DNA from: CAMAXB01 sp041746615
GTDB lineage: Bacteria > Verrucomicrobiota > Verrucomicrobiia > Opitutales > Opitutaceae
Length of the DNA: 21,810 nucleotides
Assembly (NCBI GenBank): GCA_041746615.1
Contig: JBGTGS010000109.1
Location: 1-21,810 of the forward strand
Direction of reading: 5' to 3'
Below are positions 8,184-15,387 of this stretch, piece after piece; position 1 is the first letter of the stretch, and each line of letters opens with the position of its first letter. Below the pieces are notes generated by a model, which saw only the letters and a program-made list of their open reading frames with translations, was not told the origin of the DNA and did no database searches. The position numbers and the translations under genes were made by a program.

Positions 8184-8336
8184 GGCTGGTTGCAGTGCTG
8201 TTTGATTGTGATGGAACCGGTGCGCTCGCGTGCCATGTCGAGGTAAACTCGCAACTTTTCGGCAAACCGTACGCTCGGCTGAGGCAGCCGCGACTTGCAC
8301 CCGACCGCTTGGTGCGCCATGCACCCAAGGAAACCC

Positions 8337-8879
8337 ATGGCACCCTACCTCCACCATCGCATCGAGGTGAAGCTGCGTGAGCTCCCGCAGCTGTTCAATT
8401 CCATGGACCCCTCCCCTTTCGACGACCGGGATCTCGATGAGAAAGCCGAATCCTTCATTGTGACCACGGCACGTGAACTTCCCGCCGGACGTCATGGCTT
8501 GGAAATTGTCGTCCACCTGCAAGTCCCGCCACACCCGGAGCGCGCGACCGCTCTCGAAGCCACCGTCCGCCGCTTCTTCAACGGCCGCAGCCGCGTCAAG
8601 CGCGACGAACTGCGCCGGCTCCTGCGCCGGGGACGTACCAGCCTGATCATCGGCATCCTCTTCCTCGCCGCCTGTCTCTTCTTGAGCGAAGCCATTGCCC
8701 AAACCGCGGAAAGCACCGCCGCAGGCATTCTAAGCGAAAGTTTGATTATTGGTGGCTGGGTGGCCATGTGGCGGCCCTTGGAAATTTTCCTCTATGACTG
8801 GTGGCCCGTCCGTGAGGAGCTGCGCCTCCTCTTCCGCCTGTCCAAGGCCCGGGTCCGCCTTCTGCTGCCCAAGACGTGA
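8337..8879 (+). CDS. Conserved hypothetical protein with two C-terminal membrane segments
   Basis: 180 residues from the ATG at 8337, which has a Shine-Dalgarno AAGGA (8327-8331) with 5-nt spacing. A longer frame from 8295 exists but lacks such a site. The N-terminal half is soluble and opens HHRIEVKLRELPQLFNSMDP, followed by DRDLDEKAESFIVTTARELP. A basic stretch (about 80-100) precedes TM1 (about 102-120), and a second hydrophobic segment (about 131-153) contains GGWVAMWRPLEIFLYDWWP. I recognise this layout from conserved uncharacterised proteins in several phyla but know of no assigned function. Topology would put both termini in the cytoplasm. The preceding 153 bp hold no gene I can support. 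Confidence 0.8.
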   Translation: MAPYLHHRIEVKLRELPQLFNSMDPSPFDDRDLDEKAESFIVTTARELPAGRHGLEIVVHLQVPPHPERATALEATVRRFFNGRSRVKRDELRRLLRRGRTSLIIGILFLAACLFLSEAIAQTAESTAAGILSESLIIGGWVAMWRPLEIFLYDWWPVREELRLLFRLSKARVRLLLPKT

Positions 8880-9003
8880 TCGGCCGGCCCGGCTGCGGGG
8901 GCCGGGACAACATTCGGGCTCAACCTGCCCACGCTTTTGAATTGAGCAGGCTCCCACCGTGCGCGGGCTTGCGCGCAGCCGCCGGCTGACCTTGGCTCAC
9001 AAG

Positions 9004-10497
9004 ATGTCCGGCACCTACGACCACCTCGTCGCCAAGCTTGGGCGCGCGCACACCCTGAGTTCGGTTTCCGATCTCCTCTCCTGGGACGAACAGGTTAATC
9101 TGCCGGACGAAAGCGCCGACCTGCGCGCGGAACAACTGACCGTAATGGCGGAGCTGCACCACGCCGCCGCCAGCGATCCGGAGATCGGCCGCCTGCTCAC
9201 CGCCCTGGAAAAGGATTTCACCCGGCTCGACGTCGATCAGCAGGTGGTGGTTCGCGAGGCCCGCCGCGACTATGACCGCCTCACTCGCCTGCCGGCCGAC
9301 TTCGTCGCCGAGAAGGCCCGTCACAGTAGTGCGGCCTACCACGCCTGGGCCGCGGCCAAGGCGGCCAACGACTTTCCCACCTACGCCCCCTTCATCCAGA
9401 AGCACCTCGAGCTCGCCCGCCGTGAAGCCGAACTCCTGGGTTGGGGTGACCGGCCTTACGACTATGCCATCGACAAGCACGACCCGGGGTTGACTGCCGG
9501 GACGATCAACGTGCTTTTCAATGAACTGAAACGCGAACTCGTGCCGCTGGTTCGCACGATCACCGCCTCCCCGGTCAAGGCCAACCCCGGCCTGTTCAGG
9601 GGATTCCCCGTTGGGGAACAGCGCGCCTTCCTCCTGGAGGTCACGGGGCGCCTCGGCTTCAACTATCGTCGCGGCCGCATCGACGTCTCCCTGCACCCCT
9701 TTTGCTCCGGGCCCGGTGCCGACATCCGCATGACCACGCGCTTCGACGAGGACAACCCCTTTGATTCGCTGTTCAGCTCCATCCACGAGACCGGTCACGG
9801 ACTCTACGAGCAAGGCCTGCCCCTCGCCCTCCAGGGCACCCCCCTCGGACAGAACGCCGGCATGGCCGTGCACGAGTCGCAGAGCCGCATGTGGGAAAAC
9901 CAGGTCGCGCGGAGCCGACCGTTCTGGCGTTACTTCGAGCCACGCCTGCGCGCCCGCTTCCCCGCCCAGCTCAGCGGGATCTCCTCCGACGCCCTCTACC
10001 TCGCGATCAACGCCGTCGAGCCCACCCTCATCCGCGTCGATGCGGACGAGGTCCACTACAACCTCCACATCATCCTGCGCTTCGAGCTGGAAAAGCGTCT
10101 CTTCGCCGGTGACCTCGATGTGGCCGGCCTGCCGGCCGCGTGGAGCGAACACTCCCGCGAACTGCTGGGTCTCACCCCTGCCAATGACCGCGAGGGCGTG
10201 CTCCAGGATGTCCATTGGAGCGGCGGTGCCTTCGGTTACTTTCCCAGCTACGGCCTCGGCAACATGATCGCCGCCCAGAATTGGGCTGCCGTGCTCCGGG
10301 CCATGCCAGACATCGAGGAGGACTTCGCCCGCGGTGATTTCAGCCGGTTGCTCCACTGGCTCCGCACCCGCATCCACGCACAGGGCCGCCGCCACGACAC
10401 CCTCACCCTCGTCCGCGCAGTCACCGGCGAAGACCTCGGTCCGAAACACCTCGTTGCGTATTTGAAGAACAGATACTTGACGCTGTATCCAGCGTAA
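9004..10497 (+). CDS. M32-family metallocarboxypeptidase (thermostable carboxypeptidase 1 type)
   Basis: 497 residues, the usual length for peptidase family M32. The zinc-binding HEXXH is HETGH at residues 261-265 in the context SSIHETGHGLYEQGLP, and the third ligand region is MAVHESQSRMWENQV (E291). Further family blocks are VEPTLIRVDADEVHYNLHI, FELEKRLFAGD and FGYFPSYGLGNMIAAQ. The N-terminus SVSDLLSWDEQVNLP is also typical. These cytosolic enzymes remove C-terminal residues from peptides, with broad specificity and proline as a common block. A GTG at 8959 would add 15 residues that do not look like the family, so the ATG at 9004 was chosen. The gap to the next gene is 65 bp. Confidence 0.95.
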   Translation: MSGTYDHLVAKLGRAHTLSSVSDLLSWDEQVNLPDESADLRAEQLTVMAELHHAAASDPEIGRLLTALEKDFTRLDVDQQVVVREARRDYDRLTRLPADFVAEKARHSSAAYHAWAAAKAANDFPTYAPFIQKHLELARREAELLGWGDRPYDYAIDKHDPGLTAGTINVLFNELKRELVPLVRTITASPVKANPGLFRGFPVGEQRAFLLEVTGRLGFNYRRGRIDVSLHPFCSGPGADIRMTTRFDEDNPFDSLFSSIHETGHGLYEQGLPLALQGTPLGQNAGMAVHESQSRMWENQVARSRPFWRYFEPRLRARFPAQLSGISSDALYLAINAVEPTLIRVDADEVHYNLHIILRFELEKRLFAGDLDVAGLPAAWSEHSRELLGLTPANDREGVLQDVHWSGGAFGYFPSYGLGNMIAAQNWAAVLRAMPDIEEDFARGDFSRLLHWLRTRIHAQGRRHDTLTLVRAVTGEDLGPKHLVAYLKNRYLTLYPA

Positions 10498-10562
10498 ATC
10501 CCAAATGCCAAAACCGGTCCAATCAGCATTAATTTGGAGTTTTGTGAATTGGAGTTCCCCCC

Positions 10563-11369
10563 ATGACCCTGATCGACACCCACACCCATCTTGAAACCTT
10601 CGAGCGCAAGGGCACGCTGCCCGAGGTGCTGGCCCGCGCTCGCGAATCCGGATTGGGCGCGATGGTGACCATCGGCACCTCCTCCGACGACTGGGCGCTC
10701 TATCGCGGCCTCGCCGCGGCCCACTCCGGGTTTATTCATTACACGGTCGGACTGCATCCGTGCAGCGTCACGGAAACCTGGGAGGATGAACTCGCGCAAA
10801 TGCCCGTATTCTGGGACGGGGACGGGATCGTCAATGTGCGTCCCGTTGCCCTCGGCGAGATCGGGCTCGATCGTTTTCACCTTCCGAAGGATCCGGCGGA
10901 GGCGGAGCGCGTGTTCGCCCGTCAGCGCGCGGCCTTCGCCGGGGGGCTCGCGCTCGCCAAGCGGCTCGCCTGCCCCGTTGTGATCCACTCGCGCGGTGCC
11001 TTCAGCGAATGTATTGAAATGATCGATACCAGCGGGGTGGACTGGTGCAAAGTGGTGTTTCATTGCTTCACCGAGGGTCCGGCGGAGATGAAAACTTTGA
11101 TGAACCGCGGCGGATTGGGATCGTTCACGGGAATCTTGACCTACAAGAGCGCCGAGGCGGTGCGCGCGGCGTTGAAGCTGCAGGGACTTGGCCGGCTCAT
11201 GCTCGAAACCGACGCCCCCTACCTCACGCCGGTGCCGCACCGGGGCAAACCGAACGAACCCGCCTTCCTGCATCACACCGCCGAGTCCGCCGCGGCAACG
11301 CTTGGTGTCGATCTCGCCACCCTTGCGGACACCACCACAGCCAACGCCCGGATATTCCTGGGTATTTGA
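10563..11369 (+). CDS. TatD-family metal-dependent hydrolase
   Basis: 268 residues, full length for the family. Metal ligands are in place: HTHLE (H7, H9), ALGEIGLD (E99), VIHSRG (H142), FHCFTEG (H167) and LETDAPYLTP (D217), with TVGLHP as a further hallmark. TatD-family proteins are cytosolic TIM-barrel hydrolases with 3'-5' exonuclease or D-aminoacyl-tRNA deacylase activity reported for different members, so the exact substrate is open. The stretch between GLHP and ALGEIGLD is slightly longer than in E. coli members. GGAG lies 9-10 nt before the ATG. It follows the carboxypeptidase on the same strand, and no terminator is obvious after it. Confidence 0.95.
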   Translation: MTLIDTHTHLETFERKGTLPEVLARARESGLGAMVTIGTSSDDWALYRGLAAAHSGFIHYTVGLHPCSVTETWEDELAQMPVFWDGDGIVNVRPVALGEIGLDRFHLPKDPAEAERVFARQRAAFAGGLALAKRLACPVVIHSRGAFSECIEMIDTSGVDWCKVVFHCFTEGPAEMKTLMNRGGLGSFTGILTYKSAEAVRAALKLQGLGRLMLETDAPYLTPVPHRGKPNEPAFLHHTAESAAATLGVDLATLADTTTANARIFLGI

Positions 11370-11522
11370 CGCGAAGGATTCCCGAGCTGGTTCCACCGAT
11401 CCATCGGGCTCCCTCCGATCCACTGAAGGCAGACCACCGTCCCGGCATCGGGTGTTCCCCGAATGGGTAATCAGGGGTTACAAAGAGCAACTGCGCTTGA
11501 GGCCAAGGAGGGACAGGGATTT

Positions 11523-11580
11523 GATTGAACCAATCAGAAACGATACAGCCCGATTGAACCAATCAGAAACGATACAGCCC
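11523..11580. repeat. 29-bp direct repeat, two exact tandem copies
   Basis: The unit occupies 11523-11551 and is repeated identically at 11552-11580. It starts GATTGAACCAATC and ends ACGATACAGCCC. Each copy carries the inverted repeat ATTG-AAC-CAAT; in copy 1 the arms extend to TGATTG/CAATCA. It lies 73 bp upstream of the PEP-CTERM gene ATG. The rest of the 283-bp gap (11370-11652) contains no gene I can support. Confidence 0.9.
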
Positions 11581-11652
11581 AAGTGGTTTCAACCCTCCTA
11601 ATCCCCTCACTCATCACGCCTCGAAAATGCAGCCAATCCAGGAATTATCATC

Positions 11653-12423
11653 ATGATTAAAAGCACCAAAAACATCGCAGGTGCCGCAGCCATGGCCTGC
11701 ATCATGGCAATCGGATTCACATCCATTGCCAAAGCCAACATCGTACTCCCGACGAACGATTTAACAATGAACGTCCAGGGATTCTCCAGCAGCACGCCGT
11801 CAGGCGACACCGTCGAGACCTGGGGTGTCTTCCAGATCGCGAGTGTCTCGGACGGCAATGGAACCCCTGTATTCACGGACAATCTGGGCACGGAATACTG
11901 GGGGATGTTCTACAATTCGATGGATGTCGCCCCCACCACTCCCGGATCCACCTTCACGGCGGAGGGCATGAAGGTCGATATCTACAAGATCTTCGTCAAC
12001 GATCTGGACGACGCTGCCTTCCAAAGCGTCTACCTGCAGGGAGAAGGCGGGCGTATCGGTGCCGACGGCTATATGGGCATCACCGATGTCGGTGGCTCCC
12101 TGGTCCTAGCGGCCGAGGCGATGGGCAAAGTGGAGACGTTTGTATTCCCCAGCACCAACGCGCCTGCCACCAGCGGGATGCTCGCGGTTACCCATAACGA
12201 CCTGTTCGTCTTTGGCACTCCCGGGGATTTGATCCTCTCGTTCAACATCGCCGGACAGATCACCAACCCGGTCGTGGATTGGGACGTACACTTCGTGTCC
12301 AACATCGACGGTACCTTCACTCCCATCCCGGAGCCATCCACGTACGGCTTGATCGGCGCGCTGGGTCTCCTCGGGCTTGTCGCCTATCGCCGAAGGCAGG
12401 CAGGCAAACTCGCCCGGGCCTGA
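11653..12423 (+). CDS. PEP-CTERM sorting-domain protein
   Basis: 256 residues. An N-terminal signal peptide (about 1-28, ending SIAKA) precedes a low-complexity-free extracellular domain of about 195 residues that I do not recognise. The C-terminus is a textbook PEP-CTERM tail: PIPEPSTYGLIGALGLLGLV followed by AYRRRQ, that is, the PEP motif (226-228), a hydrophobic helix and a basic end. Such proteins are processed by an exosortase (EpsH family) during export and become surface or extracellular-matrix components. No exosortase is visible in the window. The ATG has AGGA about 10 nt upstream. A strong terminator follows 57 bp after the stop. The nearby adenylate-forming protein and FeeM-like acyltransferase have relatives associated with this sorting system. 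Confidence 0.93.
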   Translation: MIKSTKNIAGAAAMACIMAIGFTSIAKANIVLPTNDLTMNVQGFSSSTPSGDTVETWGVFQIASVSDGNGTPVFTDNLGTEYWGMFYNSMDVAPTTPGSTFTAEGMKVDIYKIFVNDLDDAAFQSVYLQGEGGRIGADGYMGITDVGGSLVLAAEAMGKVETFVFPSTNAPATSGMLAVTHNDLFVFGTPGDLILSFNIAGQITNPVVDWDVHFVSNIDGTFTPIPEPSTYGLIGALGLLGLVAYRRRQAGKLARA

Positions 12424-12479
12424 GCTTATCAAACCAGGCTTGAGGCCGGCACAGGGCAACCCACCTGTGTTTGGTGTTA

Positions 12480-12525
12480 AAGGCTGCGGGCGGCTTCAGG
12501 CCGCCCGCAGCCTTGTTCGTTTTCG
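12480..12525 (+). terminator. Rho-independent terminator after the PEP-CTERM gene
   Basis: A 15-bp perfect stem (12480-12494 with 12500-12514) with loop TTCAG is followed by TTGTTCGTTTTC. It lies 57 bp after the PEP-CTERM stop and only about 28 bp before the GTG start of the next gene. Confidence 0.88.
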
Positions 12526-12553
12526 GACCACTCCTGAGGGAACGGATTTCCAA

Positions 12554-13897
12554 GTGAATGCCTTCATTGATGCTCTCGCCCTGGATGCCTTCCATCGGGC
12601 GGCTCAGCGGGTGCCCGCTTATCGGACACTGCTGCACGATGCCGGCATCAACCCGGATAACATCAAAAACCCTGCCGACTTCACCCGCCTCCCGGTTCTC
12701 CGGAAGCAATCCACCTTCCAACGATTTCCGATCGAACAACTGTGCATCGATGGGGAGGTCGGAGAGCTGGGCTCGGTCCTCACCAGTTCGGGCCATTCCG
12801 GGCTCTTTGCATTCGGACTGAATGAAAAAGCGGCGCTTCCGCAGATGGCCGCATGGATCGATGATCTGCTGGATGAGCTGTTAAGCGTCCGCAGCCTGCC
12901 GACGTTGCTGATCAACTGTCTGCCGATGGGCGTCCGGGTGCCTACACTGGCCTGCACCCTGGCCGAAACCAGCGTCAGGCCCGACATGGTCATTGGCCTC
13001 ATTCAGGCATTCAAGCATCTCTACGCCCAGATAATCCTGGTCGGCGATGCTGCCTTCATCAAACACGTACTCGAGCTCGGTGGCACCGCCGGGCTGGATT
13101 GGCCCAGCCTGCGCGTCCAGGTGTTTGTCGGTGAGGAACCTCTCGCCGAGAATGCCCGCAAATACCTCGAAGGGCTGCTGGGAGCTGATTCCCTGAATCC
13201 CGATCGCGGACTGGTGGCGTCATCCATGGGAGTGGCGGAACTCGGCTTGAATCTTTTCTTCGAAGTTCCGCCACGGGCACCGTTGATCCGGCTCCGCCGC
13301 ACCCTGCATCAGAACGCCAAGCTGCGGCATGCGCTACTTGGCCCGATGGACTGGGTGCCGTCACTATTCACACACGACCCCAGACGCATCCTGGTGGAGT
13401 TTGACGAGGGCGGAAGGATGCTACTCACCACGCTGGATCCCCAAGTGCGGGTCCCGTTGATCCGCTATGCCACCGGTGATTTGGGGCGGGGTCTCACCTT
13501 GCCACCCATGCTGCGCCCGCTCCTCGAGGACGCAGGTATTCCCTGTGACCAGCTGGATGCCATCCCCATCGTCGCAATCAGCGGCCGCGGCGAACATGCC
13601 CTGGCCGGCAGATCGCCGGTGTACCCCGAAGCGGTCAAGGAAGGGCTCTATCATGAGCCGGCCCTCGCAAAACTACTCACCGCCAACTTCCGACTCGCAT
13701 CAGAAAGCGAACGGGTGCGGATCCGAGTCCAGCTCTCGCCGGGTGTTCTTCCGGACCGACAAATCGAGAAGGAGCTCAGCCTCGCCATCCGACGGTACGT
13801 TTGCGCACCTCTGGAGGTCTCCTGTGAGCGCTACGAGACATTCGATGGCGGCATGTCCTTGGACTATGAACGTAAATTCAGCTACCTGAAACCTTGA
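12554..13897 (+). CDS. Divergent adenylate-forming enzyme (phenylacetate-CoA ligase/CapK-like)
   Basis: 447 residues from a GTG at 12554. Longer reading upstream crosses the terminator hairpin and reads as noise, so that start is rejected. The fold is recognisable from the PaaK-like opening (FHRAAQRVPAYRTLLHDAGI), a degenerate phosphate loop TSSGHSG at 77-83 where relatives have SSGTTG-P, SSMGVAELGLNLFFE in the middle (A5-like), VPLIRYATGDLGRG (A7/A8) and a C-terminal MSLDYERKFSYL that could supply the catalytic Lys. The family activates carboxylic acids as acyl-adenylates and transfers them to CoA or a carrier. The altered phosphate loop makes activity and substrate uncertain. It is preceded by a PEP-CTERM gene and converges with an N-acyl amino acid synthase gene 48 bp away. 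A GAGGG lies about 13 nt before the start, further than usual. Confidence 0.78.
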   Translation: MNAFIDALALDAFHRAAQRVPAYRTLLHDAGINPDNIKNPADFTRLPVLRKQSTFQRFPIEQLCIDGEVGELGSVLTSSGHSGLFAFGLNEKAALPQMAAWIDDLLDELLSVRSLPTLLINCLPMGVRVPTLACTLAETSVRPDMVIGLIQAFKHLYAQIILVGDAAFIKHVLELGGTAGLDWPSLRVQVFVGEEPLAENARKYLEGLLGADSLNPDRGLVASSMGVAELGLNLFFEVPPRAPLIRLRRTLHQNAKLRHALLGPMDWVPSLFTHDPRRILVEFDEGGRMLLTTLDPQVRVPLIRYATGDLGRGLTLPPMLRPLLEDAGIPCDQLDAIPIVAISGRGEHALAGRSPVYPEAVKEGLYHEPALAKLLTANFRLASESERVRIRVQLSPGVLPDRQIEKELSLAIRRYVCAPLEVSCERYETFDGGMSLDYERKFSYLKP

Positions 13898-13945
13898 TAA
13901 GTCCTGCCGGACTGGTGTTCGAATTCACCATGTGCCTGGCATTCT

Positions 13946-14875
13946 TCAGTTCGCGCAGACCGGATCGTGATCCCTCGCCACCGCCTCGTACACCCCCCGG
14001 CCCCAGCGCTGTTGGAGGATCCTGCGTTCACCCGGAGAACATTCGGCGAGGAAATTTCTTTCACGGGTAAACAGGGACTTCAGCAATTCGGGGTTGAGAA
14101 ACTGGCGGCGCGCCTGCCGGGCCCAGTCGACGACCTGTTCCAGAAAAGGATTCCCGCCGATCAACTCCAGGAAGGCGGTCGGTGCCCCCTCGCTTACTTC
14201 CCGTGCGTGTTCCTGCAACGTGTTGAAGTTCCTGGCAAGGACCTGCACCGGATCATGCACCTTGGCGGAGTAGCTGCGCACGGGTCCCAGCGGATGGAAA
14301 CCAAGCAGGCGGTAGAAACCGTTATGACTCGGGCTGACCGTAGCCACGCCGTCATCGTAGCCGGACCGCAGACAGTGCGCGTTGGCACATCGCATGAGCT
14401 CCGCCGGGACCGCTGATTGGCGGTAGTCCGGCACGACCGCTTGATTGGTCAACTCACACAGGCAGCGGCCGGCGTCTCGCAACACGTTGAGCTCTTCTTT
14501 GAAGGCAATATCAGATGGGAGGCCCAGGTCGGGAGAATCGCCGACCACGCTGAGCACGCCGACCACCCGGTCGCCGACCTTCGCAACGAAGGTCGCCGTT
14601 TCCGGACTGGTTTCATAGATTCGCAGTCGGATGCCGCCAGGCTCGGGAACAAGATAACCGGTGCTGAGATATATATCATGCACCAGCCGGTATGCCTGAC
14701 GCAGATCTGCGGCCGTGCAGGCCCGGGTGACAGAAGCTCCTTTCAGGTCCTGGCCGAGAATTCCGGTGCGTCTGAGGAACTCGATTTTGCGACGGGTGGC
14801 TTCTGACGTCGAAAGCCGGAGTTGTGATGAGGAATGCGGAGTTCCTTCATCCTGCTTGAACGTGCAGGTATTCAT
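13946..14875 (-). CDS. N-acyl amino acid synthase FeeM-like acyltransferase (GNAT fold)
   Basis: 309 residues from the ATG at 14875; a GTG at 14908 would add 11. The GNAT-type FeeM domain covers about residues 49-215: AYRLVHDIYLSTGYLVP, RIYETSPETATFVAKVGDRV, VGVLSVVGDSPDLGLPSD, FKEELNVLRDAGRCLCELTN and the late VSPSHNGFYRLLGFHPLG. FeeM makes long-chain N-acyl amino acids from acyl-ACP, and a related family is known as a PEP-CTERM/exosortase-associated putative acyltransferase. The roughly 95-residue C-terminal extension (VLARNFNTLQEHA onward) is helical and of unknown role. The amino acid and acyl chain used cannot be predicted. No Shine-Dalgarno is visible. It is convergent with the adenylate-forming gene, so they are not co-transcribed, although the shared lipid-activation theme suggests one pathway. 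Confidence 0.85.
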   Translation of the reverse strand: MNTCTFKQDEGTPHSSSQLRLSTSEATRRKIEFLRRTGILGQDLKGASVTRACTAADLRQAYRLVHDIYLSTGYLVPEPGGIRLRIYETSPETATFVAKVGDRVVGVLSVVGDSPDLGLPSDIAFKEELNVLRDAGRCLCELTNQAVVPDYRQSAVPAELMRCANAHCLRSGYDDGVATVSPSHNGFYRLLGFHPLGPVRSYSAKVHDPVQVLARNFNTLQEHAREVSEGAPTAFLELIGGNPFLEQVVDWARQARRQFLNPELLKSLFTRERNFLAECSPGERRILQQRWGRGVYEAVARDHDPVCAN

Positions 14876-15387
14876 GGTTGTAAAGGGGTGCTTGATCCTT
14901 GGGCTCACGCGAAGGAATCAATTATTTCTCACTGCGATCACGAGCCTTCAACTCGAGTGGGCAAATTTTTAGGGGAATGCATGATGAAGGATTTGGGGTC
15001 ATACCCGATGGAAGTGTAGGCCTCCTCCCGATGGACTTGTTCCGTAATTCCTATCTCACGTGCAATCTTCGTTGATTGCCGCTTCTGCATTTGATGTTTT
15101 TTTTCACCGGGCAATGCCACCGTGGGTACGATGACAAATTTCCCCCAGGTTCCGGAATGCGTTTTCCCGGCCCGCTTTGCGCCCACCCCTTAAGCGACGA
15201 CGGGATCTTTCACCTCATCCCAATTGCAGGACAACGTCCTCAATCCCATCCGAATGGCTTTTGTCGCCTTTGAAGTGTCTGATATCCTTACGAACCAGCC
15301 GACGATGCCATCAACCGGCAGCAACGCGAGGTGCCATGCAACTCACCCCTACCCACGAAAAGCTGCCGGCATCAGGGTATTCATCCG
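14876..15387. other. 512-bp region without a convincing gene
   Basis: Lower in GC than its surroundings and containing an 8-T run near 15097-15104. A minus-strand frame (ATG 15090 to stop 14938, 50 residues starting MQKRQSTKIAREIG, extendable to a GTG at 15186) is open, but it has no recognisable family and no good ribosome-binding site. The minus-strand promoter of the FeeM-like gene should lie here. No terminator with a clean T-run is seen after the lipoyl-ketosynthase gene stop at 15388. Confidence 0.5.

Noticed and set aside
8188..8220. The translated stretch LVAVLFDCDGTG resembles motif I of HAD phosphatases (FDxDGT), right after the ArsC-like gene.
   Set aside because: The residues that follow show no HAD continuation (no LVDS or later motifs), the plausible gene start at 8337 lies in another reading, and no start codon with a ribosome-binding site precedes it. 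A chance match or, at most, a tiny remnant.
8920..10449. A 509-codon minus-strand open frame opposite the M32 carboxypeptidase.
   Set aside because: Antisense shadow; the plus strand encodes all M32 motifs and the minus frame has no family signature.
12377..12553. An in-frame N-terminal extension of the adenylate-forming protein from an upstream ATG.
   Set aside because: It overlaps the end of the PEP-CTERM gene and translates the terminator hairpin, giving a sequence unlike the family.
13900..13913. Short hairpin AGTCC-TGCC-GGACT between the convergent genes ending at 13897 and 13946.
   Set aside because: A 5-bp stem without a T-tract; too weak to call a terminator.
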